Positions 11,960-22,682 of a DNA stretch of 64,000 nucleotides are shown one piece after another; position 1 is the stretch's first letter; the number at the start of each line of letters is the position of its first letter. A program made the position numbers and the translations under genes. The DNA lies in contig NC_053122.1 of NCBI RefSeq assembly GCF_010015445.1, positions 33,983,513-34,047,512 on the forward strand, in the 5' to 3' direction. Below the pieces are notes generated by a model. The model saw only the letters and a list, made by a program, of their open reading frames with translations. It had not been told where the DNA came from and did not search any database. This stretch comes from Perca fluviatilis. Taxonomy: Eukaryota > Chordata > Actinopteri > Perciformes > Percidae.

Positions 11960-12695
11960 TGGAATGGTTTGATATTTTGAAAAATTCTTGCCGAGCGTTA
12001 GATGAGAAGAATGATACTGCTCTCGTGTCTGTACGGTAAATTTGAACCTACAGCCAGGAGACGGTTAGCTTAGCTTAGCATAAAGACTGGAAACAGGGGG
12101 ATACAGCTAGCCTGGCTCAGGTCCAACAAAATCGCCGACTCACATGAGCAAGATATAACGTGTAGAGGCTTTGAGCCCCTGAGGTGACGAACCACGGGTT
12201 GAATAGTTGACACACTTTTTACCTTGTTTGATCAATTATAAAATCCAAGTCGTATTTGCTGTTAAAACCAGTAGATTATTTCCATTACACTTTCACTGTT
12301 TCTCCATACAAAGGGTGACTGTAAATTGTCTGTAGTGGTGTGGTGTTGTGATGTGATTAAAAACTGTCTGTGCTTCCGGGTAGAACACCTGACTAACCAA
12401 AGATCGGTTCTTATTTATGCCCTGAGCGCTAGTTGGCTCTTACATAATGTGTTAGGTAATGAGCTCTAGTGCCATCCTGTCATTTTTCACTTTGGTTTTT
12501 GGAGGGATTGAACAAATGAAATATGAGGTGGATTTTGTTAACTTTTAGACAGAGCCAGGCTAGCTGTTTCGCCCCGTTTCCAGTCTTTACGGCAAGCTAA
12601 GCTAACCGTCTTCTGGATATGAGAGTGGTGTCGATCTCATCATCCGACTCTCAGTAAGCAAATAAGCGTATTTCCCAAAATGTCAAACTATTCCT
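11960..12695. mobile_element. TTAA-flanked foldback MITE, GGAATAGTTTGACATTTTGG family
   Basis: The ends are inverted: TGGAATGGTTTGATATTTTG at 11960 and the complement of AGGAATAGTTTGACATTTTG ending at 12695. Both sides are flanked by TTAA (11956-11959, 12696-12699). Long inner arms also pair: AGACGGTTAGCTTAGCTTAG and AAAGACTGGAAACAGGGGG near 12059-12099 against CCCCGTTTCCAGTCTTTACGG and GCTAAGCTAACCGTCT near 12572-12612. No open frame inside. A solo half of the same family lies at 30262-30411. Confidence 0.8.
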
Positions 12696-13194
12696 TTAAA
12701 CCAGCCTTAAAAAGGGTTAAACTAAAAGAAGAAGGTAACGGTGTGTGGAAGGCCACACAGACACAGCACCTGTTAATTTGTTCTTTTCCATTTTATCCGA
12801 AAAGGTCAAGGTCTGTGACATTTTCACTGCAAACGTGTCACATCATGATCAATACCTAACATCCAAATAGATTCCACTCTAGACCCAAGATCCATTATAG
12901 TGTTTTGTACGTAATAAGCATGATGAACATCTTCCAAGAGTGTTATTGCTCAGTGAGAACCGAGATGCCCACTCAAACCAATAACACCATTAAACCAGCC
13001 TAGGTGGTTTCCACATATATCAGCCTGCTCTCTTTACAGCCAGACGTGTGTGCATGAATGTGTGCGTAGCAACGTCTCAACATCCTCCCAGACTGCACAA
13101 AGCCTCCAAAGACACTTGATTAAGGGCTCTGAAAAGAGATTAAAGTTCTGTTATTTGAATGGGGAATCATATACAGGATCACATGTACATGCAC

Positions 13195-13203
13195 GCATGC
13201 ACG

Positions 13204-13254
<51 letters not shown>

Positions 13255-13288
13255 GTGCACACACACACACACACACACACTAAAGAAA
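13195..13288 (+). repeat. (CA)n microsatellite
   Basis: CACGCACG-rich start and then long CA tract with one GCGTG interruption. Long His/Thr open frames over it are artefacts of the repeat. Confidence 0.95.
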
Positions 13289-13576
13289 ACCCTATAACCA
13301 CTCCATGTTTGCTCAGTGTGGGCGGCCATGAGTACCTCAGGTTGCATATGAGAGCCAAGGTTTGTATTTTTATGTGTGGGCGTCTGAAAGCTTTGGGTTA
13401 TTACAGCAAACACACACATACACACCCAGGAGGCATCAGTACATGAGAGGAGGAGAAGAATCCACTTAAACAGACACAGACAGAGAGCCACAACATCCAC
13501 AACCGTTGACCATCAGATAGACCTTTTTCTCATTGGATATGATGAATTCTTTCATTTCCAAAGATAAGATTATCCG

Positions 13577-13602
13577 CTGCTGCTGCTGCTGCTGCTGCTA
13601 GT

Positions 13603-13646
<44 letters not shown>

Positions 13647-13690
13647 CGTGCATGCATGCGTGCGTGCGTGCGTGTGTGCGTGTGTGATCC
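13577..13690 (+). repeat. (CTG)n followed by (TG)n microsatellite
   Basis: Eight consecutive CTG/GCT units (13577-13600), a short linker, then a TG tract that becomes TGCG-rich at its end. It is the reverse-complement type of the CA tract at 13195-13288, about 300 bp away. Confidence 0.95.
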
Positions 13691-13857
13691 CCATGTGGCT
13701 GCTCACATCCGATGCCAATAAATAAAATAGAAATAAAATAATAAATAAAATATAGAAATAGAAAAGTTTGCCTGTAGGCATGAAGACACTATACCACTAT
13801 TATAGTACCGATTATAGAAGACTTATTAAATGGTTTACACTGTATCATATTATTTAA

Positions 13858-14240
13858 AGCTTTAGTGCGTAGTTTCTGTCGCCTCCATGAGGAATAAGTC
13901 TAATGACAACAACACTGTCGGCGCGTCCACATGATACAAGCCTTCTGTGATCGTGCACCGCCCCCATCCCTCCTCCACGCAGTTGCTAGTAGCCAAGGAG
14001 GACACGGAGGATTATAAAAAACATGAAGGACTCTTCAGAAGAGGTCATTATCATCACTCGAGTTTCTGCACGGGAAAGAAACCGGAAGACACAATCTCCT
14101 GAACACAGCCATACTGAGAAATACAGACGGAGTTGTGTGGAGCTGATAGTCTTAATTACTCAAATAACTTAAATAACTCTTTGGCAATGGCTTGAATGTA
14201 ACGGACATTTATTAATATCAAAAAGTTACCCACTAAAGCT
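13858..14240. mobile_element. TTAA-flanked MITE, AGCTTTAGTGCGTAG family
   Basis: Starts AGCTTTAGTGCGTAGTTT and ends with the inverted AAAAGTTACCCACTAAAGCT. TTAA flanks both sides (13854-13857, 14241-14244). The interior has no coding frame. Confidence 0.8.
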
Positions 14241-14255
14241 TTAATACCAATAATG

Positions 14256-14515
14256 TTTTAGGGCCTTTAAGTGAGCTTGTGACCGAGAGGTTGTCAGTTC
14301 AATCCCCAGACAGGATAAAATCTGGGTGGGGAAAGTGAAAAGAGCAGTGCTTGTCCCTCCCTCATTACCACCACTGAGGTGCCCTTGAGCAAGGCCCTAA
14401 ACCTAAACCACTCCACTGCTCAGTGGCCAGCAAGACAGACTGTGGTTGTACTGGGCAGCTTCCAGGTATACATGTGCTACTTAGTTAAGCTTCCCTGACA
14501 GGAAGCCTCTCTTTT
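14256..14515 (+). repeat. tRNA-derived SINE (V-SINE-like), plus strand
   Basis: A tRNA-like head contains GAGAGGTTGTCAGTTCAATC (B-box type). The body contains CACTGAGGTGCCCTTGAGCA and AGGCCCTAAACC and CACTGCTCAGTGG, the conserved central part of V-SINEs as I know it. It lies just right of the TTAA MITE at 13858-14240. Confidence 0.65.
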
Positions 14516-14727
14516 GCAGGAACGCCCTGATCACATTCACACAGTTACACTATAAATTACTTGAATTGAACTGGGATTTTTTTGTATGTTTTTTTTTTTC
14601 GTGCCAATGGGACTCTGGGTCAACCTAATGGCAGTAACGGAAAAGGATTGGTGGAGGGGGTGGGGGGATCCTGTGTGACTGTAGTGGCTTGGATGGTGAG
14701 GACATTTTACCAGGCTGAGATATTTAA

Positions 14728-15705
14728 AGGTCCCATGGCATGAAAATGTCACTTAATGAGGTTTTTTAACATTAATATGCGTTCCCCCAGCCTGCCTATG
14801 GTCCCCCAGTGGCTAGAAATGGCGATAGGTGTAAACCGAGCCCTGGGTATCCTGCTCTGCCTTTGAGAAAATTAAAGCTCAGATGGGCCGATCTGGAATC
14901 TTCTCCTTATGAGGTCATAAGGGGAAAGGTTACCTCCCCTTTCTCTGCTTTGCCCGCCCAGAGAATTTGGCCCACCCATGAGAAAAAGAGAGACATCATG
15001 GTTTGCAAACAAGCAAAGTGGCAGTTGGTCAAGGCCTCACCCCCAACCTCCACCTTGCCCCCCCTCTCTCCTCCTAAACAGCATTTAAAGCTACAGACAC
15101 AGAAATGGCACATCCTAAGGAAAGCTCATCGTGGGACTGGCTCTAGTGGCTGTAATTCTGCACCAAGGCTAAAATACAAAAAAAAAATAAAAATAAATAA
15201 AACCCCACACATATAAAAAAAAAAAAAACACCAAATAAAAAAAAAAAAAAAAAATACCCAGTCGAATTTCGAAAAAAAAAATGGCCAAACACTAAGGCCT
15301 ATATAAAGAGACTTCAGATACAGTATTAGGGGACCACTAAGGCCTATATAAAAGAGACTTCAGATACAGTATTAGGGGACCACTAAGGTCTATATAAAAG
15401 AGACTTCAGATACAGTATTAGGGGACCACTAAGGCCTATATAAAAGAGAATTCAGATACAGTATTAGGGGACCACTAAGGTCTATATAAAAGAGACTTCA
15501 GATACAGTATTAGAGGACCACTATGGCCTATATAAAAGAGACTTCAGATACAGTATTAGGGGACCACTAAGGCTTATATAAAAGAGACTTCAGATACAGT
15601 ATTAGGGGACCACTAAGGCCTATATAAAAGAGACTTCAGAGACAGTATTAGGGGACCACTAAGGTCTATATAAAAGCATCCAAAACGCAGCATGTCATGG
15701 GATCT
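14728..15705. mobile_element. TTAA-flanked MITE, AGGTCCCATGGCATG family, copy 1
   Basis: Ends are AGGTCCCATGGCATGAAAAT and the inverted CATGTCATGGGATCT, with TTAA on both sides (14724-14727, 15706-15709). The left body (GTGGCTAGAAATGG, CTTATGAGGTCATAAGG) matches the copy at 55749-56704 almost base for base. The right half is a tandem array of 46-bp units. An A-rich insertion of roughly 100 bp (15175-15280) is present here and absent from the other copy. A 135-residue open frame at 14809-15216 lies entirely in the repeat and is not considered a gene. Confidence 0.85.
15291..15680 (+). repeat. 46-bp tandem array inside the MITE, about 9 units
   Basis: Units begin at about 15291, 15336, 15382, 15428, 15474, 15520, 15566, 15612 and 15658. 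Each contains CTATATAAAAGAGACTTCAG and TACAGTATTAGGGGACC with few substitutions (GGCCTA or GGTCTA variants). The unit carries a perfect TATA-box-like string, TATATAAAAG. Confidence 0.95.
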
Positions 15706-15836
15706 TTAAAGTGAGTATGGATTCAACTCACTTTCACTATCTCAGCCTGAAAAATGTATATAGGCCTATCGCAAACGCCAATTGTCTACATTGAGTACTT
15801 TTGATCATTTAAAAGTAGTAATACTGATATACTTAC

Positions 15837-16931
15837 ACTTACAGTTTTTTTTTCGATTGCTTAAGCACTATTTTGAAAACAGCGACCGGTTTTTCAGAAC
15901 ACTACACACAATTAGCACAACCACACACCCAATCAGCAGAAGACCTCAGACCCTGAGGGAAAATGAAACTATACACTAATTCATAAAAAACATATTTTGT
16001 TACTTAATTCAGTTTGAACCAGTGACACACTGCTGTTGCTAACCTAAAACACGTTTAGCAATTCTACTTCTTAGTGATTAGAATACTGTAAATGAAGTAC
16101 ACAGAGAAAGTGCAAATATACAAACCATGTGCACTACTATAAGCACAATGTCAGCCTCACACTTTTTGCAAAAAAATACACACAATAATTTGCAAAACAC
16201 TAAACACACTTGTATACATTAGACACAGAAGTATATCATGATGTCACTTCCTTGCAATTCCAAAGCACTGACTGTCACATTACCACCAGCCGACCTGTGA
16301 AACACAGCCATCAGGTACGTAAACACATGATTGCTTAATAGACACACCAAACAGGTTTAGGCACTATAAAAATGCAGCAGGTAAGTCTAGTAGACAAGAC
16401 CAATGCTGCAGACTAAGGAAAATATAATGTATTTCTCGCCATGTACCCAAATCAGTCAACATGGAGAAACACAACAAAACATATCTCAGTTTTCATGCTA
16501 CTACAGTAGTGTGCATAACACTGTTAGCTCTAACAACAGACAGACATAAAATACAGGAAATACTAGACTTACCTGCTGCATTTGTAGTGCTTAAACCTGA
16601 TTGGTGCGACTACAATTAAGCAATCATGTGTTTGCGTACCTGATGGCTGTGTTTCACAGGTTGGCTCACAGGTGTGGTAATGTGACAGTCAGTGCTTTGG
16701 AATTGCAAGGAAGTGACATCATGATACACTTCTGTGTCTAATGTATACAAGTGTGTTTAGTTTTTTGCAAATCACTGTATGTATTGTTTTTTTTTGCAAA
16801 AAGTGTGAGGCTGACATTGCGCTTATAGTGGTGCACATCTGGGCCAATGTTTTGCTCCTTGAGTGTAAGATTTTGATAATTGTGTAATACTTTTGATTTC
16901 AGTGTGTAAGCAATCGGCAAAAACTGTAAGT
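15837..16931. mobile_element. Large foldback element
   Basis: Outer inverted ends are ACTTACAGTTTTTTTTTCGA at 15837 and the complement ending at 16931 (CGGCAAAAACTGTAAGT). Inside are two long inverted arms, 16129-16392 and 16561-16836 (about 265 bp each), separated by a 168-bp loop. Shared arm blocks include TGTGAGGCTGACATTG, GGAATTGCAAGGAAGTGACA, TGATGGCTGTGTTTCACAGG and CTAGACTTACCTGCTGCAT. No transposase frame is present. Confidence 0.8.
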
Positions 16932-17673
16932 AAGATGTGGACATTACCACTGTCCATCACTTACAGCTGCAGACACCTATCTTAACCAAAAACACAGCAG
17001 AACTGCAACTTGCCAACGTGTTTCAGTTCAGTGACTCCTTTCTTCTAAACATAAGAGAGGACAAAACGATGCTATCAAGCCACCTGGAGCCATTTTCAGA
17101 GCAAATATGAGTATTTTACATTTCATTTCATTTCCAAATCATTTCAATTCAGCGCCGGTCTGAGGCTGTCAGAGAGGACCCGTTTAAAAAAAGAAAATGC
17201 ACCGTAGGAGCCCTATTGTGCAGTGCCATTTCAGCTGAGAATTACTCAATTATTATTTGTGATTACTCACAAAACTATAATATAGTCTATGAGCCGTAAG
17301 GGCTATTTATAATGCATGATTTATTAAATGAACGCCAAAGGAAATGAAAAAGAGATAGCATCATTAGACCCATAAAAGTTAATTAGAAATTCAAATGAAT
17401 TTAAAACCTCTCTTCCCAAACACAAGCTTCCCTTTTCACACCTGTTGAAGACTTTTCCACATTAAACCGACCTTCGCAAATTCAGCAGTCATTCACACTT
17501 TTGTGGAAGCTTACGCACGACTCCAGGTGCAGAAATAATGCTGCTGGAGCTGAGATTCATTGGTGAAAAACTCAAAACACTTCAAATGGTTGAAAGACAG
17601 CATGCTCTACTGACACCTTTGTAGTGTCACTGAAACTGTGAAAAGGATGCACGCATGTGTCAATTATACCTCA
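16932..17673. other. Gene-free stretch
   Basis: No recognisable gene or repeat ends. Confidence 0.5.
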
Positions 17674-17710
17674 CAGTCCAAACCAGTCCAAACCAGTCCA
17701 AACCAGTCTA
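17674..17710 (+). repeat. Short tandem repeat, 10-bp unit
   Basis: Three to four tandem copies of CAGTCCAAAC. Confidence 0.9.
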
Positions 17711-17883
17711 CAGATGAAGGTGAGGGGCGACAGCCATACATGTACTTAATAAGTAACATTGACAGTTTATCCCGATGAGTCCTCTTCTGCAAAAGAGGCA
17801 CGTGGAGCTTTCCGGTCAATGTGATTGATGGAGTTCGTCCCGTGCAAGGGCGTAGCATGCATGGGGTATGCGGGGGGACATGT

Positions 17884-18349
17884 CCAGGGCTTTAATTTGA
17901 CAATTTAAAGTTACTAGCGAATTTGAGCGGTGATGTATGAAGCGTCTGTTTGAATCTTCTCATTGACTTTACTTTGTTTTAAGTGGTGGCCACACAGAAT
18001 TTTCACACATTCCGTGCCACCACCACGTAATGCGGTGATAACAGTTCGTGATCATTTCACAGAATTCTGTGAGACCAGGCTGGTCTTTGACTTGGAAACG
18101 TAATCTTTATCTTTAGCACTAATCCTACATTTCCCAGGAACACCAAGTGGTGCGTGGTATCGATTACGAGCTACGCTAAAACAGATAAGATGAACGGAAT
18201 GGAGCCAAACAAATCAGAGGAGTTGAAATCAAAGTAAAGTTAGTTAGGGGGAAAAAAACGTGGCTAGGGGAAAATCTGATTGGCTGGTAATTTTTAAAAT
18301 CTACCAGCCATGTTGGCTGGTGATCAAAAAAGTTCATTTAAAGCCCTGG
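17884..18349. mobile_element. MITE with CCAGGGCTTTAA ends
   Basis: Starts CCAGGGCTTTAA and ends TTTAAAGCCCTGG, inverted. The right part has a small hairpin (CCAGCCATGTTGGCTGG) and the interior has no coding frame. The surrounding sequence (GCGTAGCATGCATGG to the left, ATGTCCCTGCAC to the right) seems to be another, older repeat. Target duplication is not clear. Confidence 0.55.
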
Positions 18350-18493
18350 CTATGTCCCTGCACTTTACGTGTCGGTGCCCGCTGTCATTGATGTGAACGC
18401 ACCAAAAGTAGGCGACGTTACTCAGGTTGTGTCAGTTGATTGATCGACTCATATAGATATAGGCAATAGTAAAATAATATATGATGAAAAATA

Positions 18494-19714
18494 CACTCAC
18501 CTTAAAGATTATTAGGAACACCTGTAAGATTTCTCGTTAATGCAATTATCTAATCAACCAATCACATAGCAGCTGCTTCAATGCATTTAGGGGTATGGTC
18601 CAGGTCTAGACATCTCCTGAACTCCAAACTGAATGTCAGAATGGGAAAGAAAGGTGATCTAAGCAACTTTGAGCGTGGCATGGTTGTTGGTGCCAGACGG
18701 GCTGGTCTGAGTATTTCCCAATCTGCTCAGTTACTGGGATTTTCACGCACAACCATTTCTAGGGTTTACAAAGAATGGTCTGAAAAAGAAAGAACATCCA
18801 GTATGCTGCAGTCCTGGGGGGCGAAAATGCCTTGTTGATGTTAGAGGTCAGAGGAGAATGGGCCGACTGATTCCAGCTGATAGAAGATCAACTTTGACTC
18901 AAATAACCACTCGTTACAACCGAGGTATGCAGCAAAGCATTTGTGAAGCCACAACACGCACAACCTTGAGGCGGATGGGCTACACCAGCAGAAGACCCCA
19001 CCGGGTACCACTCATCTCCACTAAAAATAGGAAAATGAGGCTACAGTTTGCACGAGCTCACCAAAATTGGACAGTTGAAGACTGGAAAAATTTTGCCTGG
19101 TCTGATGAGTCTCGATTTCTGTTGAGATATTCAGATGGTAGAGTCAGAATTTGGCGTAAACAGAATGATAACATGGATCTGTCTTGCCTTGTTACCACTG
19201 GGCAGGCTGCTGGTGGTGGTGTAATGGTGTGGGGCATGTTTTCTTGGCACACTTTAGGCCCCTTAGTACCAATTGGGCATCGTTTAAATGCCACAGCCTA
19301 CCTGAGCATTGTTTCTGACCATGTCCATCCTTTTATGACCACCATGGACCCACCCTCTGATGGCTACTTCCAGCAGGATAATGCACCATGTCACAAAGCT
19401 CGAATCATTTCAAATTGTATTCTTGAACATGACCATGAGTTCATTGTACTAAAATGGCCCCCACAGTCACCAGATCTTAACCCAATAGAACATCTTTGGG
19501 ATGTGGTGGAACGGGAGCTTCGTACCCTGGATGTGCATCCCACAAATCTCCATCAACTGCAAGATGCTATCCTCTCAACATGGGCCAACATTTCTAAAGA
19601 ATGCTTCCAGCACCTTGTTGAATCAATGACACAAAGAATTAAGGCAGTTCTGAAGGCGATAGGGGGTCAAACACGGTATTTGTACAGTGTTCCTAATAAT
19701 CCTTTAAGTGAGTG
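18494..19714 (+). mobile_element. Tc1/mariner transposon, nearly complete
   Basis: Inverted ends: CACTCACCTTAAAGATTATT and AGGAACACCTGT on the left; ACAGTGTTCCTAATAATCC and TTTAAGTGAGTG on the right. Each end is bordered by TA (18492-18493 and 19715-19716), the Tc1 target duplication. One mismatch and one indel separate the outer ends. About 1.2 kb in length, as expected for a complete Tc1-like element. Confidence 0.9.
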
Positions 19715-19721
19715 TATATAG
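18641..19721 (+). pseudogene. Tc1-like transposase broken by one frameshift
   Basis: The enzyme cuts and pastes the element by binding the inverted ends. The first frame (from ATG at 18641) holds the N-terminal helix-turn-helix, with 'GLSISQSAQLLGFSRTTISR'. It is lost in the G-run at about 18813-18818 and stops at 18836-18838. The second frame (18858-19721) holds the catalytic domain. The DDE residues are visible: the D in WSDESRF, the D in FQQDNAPCH and the E in SPDLNPIEHLWD. The G-run appears to be one base too long compared with the family. Apart from this lesion the protein looks intact, so the insertion is recent or the lesion is a read error. The last frame reads through the right inverted end and uses a stop in flanking DNA. 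Confidence 0.9.
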
Positions 19722-20055
19722 AGAGAAAATTATAAGGAGGAAAAATCATTTAAATATGCAATAATTAAGATCAGCGTATATGATGGAATAGTGACATTAG
19801 AATGTGCCAGAGGCAACCAAATTTGGGCTATTATGGGCAAAAATGTCTCAGGGATGGCATGCCCCCGGACTCCCTTACACTAAAGCAGTGAAACCGTATG
19901 GAACGGTTTATGGAAATGTCAGTGTTTCCATAAAACATGAATGAAATGTAGGCTACTCGGAATCGGCGATTAGGAGAGACAAATGGGAGAGGATCTTTCA
20001 ATAAAAATCATCCTCTTGAACAATCATCCCCCCCACTCCCCCAGTGAAGCCTTTT
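19717..20055. other. Gene-free stretch
   Basis: The older repeat that surrounds the Tc1 insertion may continue here (GGATGGCATGCCCCCGGAC). No gene is seen. Confidence 0.4.
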
Positions 20056-20480
20056 CAAGTCAAGTCAAGTCAAGTGGTTTATATTGTTATTTCAACCACA
20101 TACACTGTATATAGTGAGATGAAACAACGTTTCACCATGGATCAAGTGGTGTTACACATTTAAAAATAAATAAAAACGACATTTGAGACAGGCTACATTT
20201 AGTGCACACACATTATAGATTATACATGAAGTGCAATTACTACTTAAAGTAGAGCATTTAAGACATACAAGGGACAGGACAGACAACAGCCAACAAAAGA
20301 CAGGGCATAAGTAGACTTGTAACAGAGCACTGGTCGTTATAAGTTAGGTTCACAGTGAGGTGAAGGTAGAATATATAGAATTTAGCAGCAGAAGAAAAAA
20401 AGAGATCGCTGCATTGTGCATTGTGGGCTCTTAGTTTCATCCTGTGTGCTCTGTTTTGTTTTGACATCAGATACAAACGG
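20056..20480 (-). repeat. Probable LINE 3' end, minus strand
   Basis: The left end is a pentameric tandem tail (TCAAG)n at 20056-20075, as seen at 3' ends of fish non-LTR elements read on the minus strand. It is followed by GGTTTATATTGTTATTTCAA, CCACATACACTGTATATAG. No coding remnant was recognised; the right limit is approximate. Confidence 0.45.
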
Positions 20481-21218
20481 GATTATGTATTTGTTGGTGC
20501 ATTGGGAACATTTGGATTCTTTTATGGATCCATTTATGGATTCTTACTGGCATGGATGAAGTATTTGGTGAATTAAATGGACAAAGTCATGCGTCTTTGA
20601 AACAATAGTCTGTGTTTTGTACCATCGATTGTAACTTAATCAGACACACTGCAATCAGTAAAGGGTTACGTGTCGAGTGTGTGGCTTCAAACAGCAGCGT
20701 GAGAACCGTCTCTGTTCCTGGTGTTGTGTTAAAGGCGCTGACCTTGGTGCTGAATTTTGGGAATTATGACATCGTGATCCCTTAACTTGTATTTCTGGAC
20801 TATATTACACAGACTAGATTTAGTTTTCTAAAGAAACCCGTCCAGCCTTATTGAGCCACAGGTAGGCCTAGTTATAATCCTGCATTCTCACAATAATGAG
20901 CATATTGCATAATCCAGAAAAGATCTTGTAGTTTTTATTATGGAAGTTAAATGTGGAGCAAAGATAAAGCAAATCTTTGAAAAAAACATATTTGCCATTT
21001 TTTTTACAAAAGCAGGTTTTTAAGTTGTTCGTGCTACATGATATCAGATGTTGGCTCCTGGGTTTAGTGAGCTGCTTGCATTTTACCTCTGAGGCTGATA
21101 AATGACAAGCATTACAAGTAATGAATATTGATTCTTCGGCTGTAGAAACGTGTTCCTGGGAAACCTGGCTCGCTGCGCTCACAGCCCGCACGTCACTCCC
21201 CTTACATCAGCACACAGC
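20481..21218. other. Upstream region of the EP4 receptor gene
   Basis: No repeat ends or gene seen. The last part (about 21140-21470) is likely to include the promoter and 5' untranslated region of the receptor gene. Confidence 0.4.
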
Positions 21219-21228
21219 TTAAATACCC
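21188..21228 (+). promoter_or_regulatory. Possible core promoter of the EP4 gene
   Basis: A CRE-like string (GCACGTCAC, 21188-21196) lies about 25 bp before a TATA-like string (CTTAAATAC, 21219-21227). This would give a 5' untranslated region of about 220 bp before the ATG at 21475. Both motifs are weak and common by chance. Confidence 0.25.
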
Positions 21229-21474
21229 GTAGCACCGAGCGGTGTAAACACGACCGGGCAGGCACACCTTCATACGGGCGCATCAGGAAACACTGCTGGA
21301 AACTAAACCCAAGAAGCACTTCGATGTGATGCACTTTATGCTCTGTCCGAAACAGCAGCTTACATGATGTAATTTTACAGAATGCCTAGCAGCACTCTAT
21401 ATTTCCAGAGCAAGTTTTCTGAATAACGCAGAAAGTTCTTGCACTTCAACTCTTGTGCATCGTTGGTTATAATA

Positions 21475-22644
21475 ATGCTCAACGGCACTCTTGCGTTTGG
21501 AGAACTGGACACGAATGTTTCTGAGCCGCTGCCGCCTCTCTCTCTCAGCCACAACCAAAGTGCGTTCCCTGCGCTCCGGCTGGAGTCCAAGTCTCTGGTC
21601 ATTTCAGCCACCATGTTCGCCGTGGGAGTCTTGGGGAACCTCATCGCCATAGTTGTGCTGTGCATCTCCAAAAAGGAGCAGAAGGAAACCACTTTCTACA
21701 CCCTGGTGTGCGGGATGGCCATCACGGATCTGTTGGGAACATGCTTCACCAGCCCGGTGGTGATCGCCACATATGTGGCTAACCGCTGGCCAGGAGGCGT
21801 GCTGCTCTGCCACTTCTTCTCCTTCTCCATGCTCTTCTTCGGCTCGGCCGGCATGTCCATCCTGTGCGCCATGGCTGTGGAACGATACTTGGCCATAAAC
21901 CACGCTTATTTCTACTCCCAGCACATAGACCGGACAATGGCGCGCTTTGCGCTCCTGGTCACCTACCTGGCTAACATTGTACTGTGCATAATGCCCAGTT
22001 TTGGCTTCGGGCAGCACGTCAGGCACTTTCCCGGGACTTGGTGCTTTCTGGACTGGAGGGCGATGGATCCACTGGGAGCCTGCTACTCCTTCCTGTACGG
22101 CGGCGTGATGCTGCTCCTGATCGCAGTGACCGTTCTGTGTAATTTGGCGGTGTGCAGGTCGCTGGTGGGGATGAACCAGAGGACCGGGATAGTCAGGACG
22201 GAGTTGTGTGAGCAGGGAGGATCGCGTCGCCGCTTCCCACGGCTGCCGCTGGTCACCTCCGCGGCGGAGATGCAAATGTTTTGGCTTCTGATCTTCATGA
22301 CCATCGTTTTCCTGGTCTGCTCCATCCCTTTAGTGGTAAGGATGACAGCTTTATTTCAATATTTTTTTTTTTCATTTATGCTGTCTATTCCAGAGATCTT
22401 CAACAAGGGGCCCGGGACCCATAGGGTGTCCCCAGAGTTGCCAAATGGTTGTTCGAAAGTTTAAAAAATAGAAGAAAAATAAATAAAATATATGTCTGAA
22501 CACTTACATAGGTAAGGTAGCCATCCACAGATACAGTTAAGCTTAAGGATTCACTGTGCCACATTTTAACATTAAAACATGATATAATGTATAACTATAG
22601 GAATAGATCAACAATTATTATTTGAATAGCTTAGTATTGTATGC

Positions 22645-22682
<38 letters not shown>

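Noticed and set aside
14809..15216. 135-residue open frame, with a related frame at 55828-56076
   Set aside because: Both lie inside copies of the same MITE. The second copy is frameshifted and there is no domain.
15291..15680. CRISPR-like array of regular repeats
   Set aside because: The units are head-to-tail with no unique spacers and lie in a transposable element of a vertebrate genome.
21604..22275. 223-residue minus-strand open frame
   Set aside because: It is the antisense shadow of EP4 exon 1, which is GC-rich in codon position 3.
22336..22464. EP4 ending within the intron by read-through (341-aa form)
   Set aside because: The GTAAGG donor and the perfect TM7-coding exon at 23000 show that this is an unspliced extension only.
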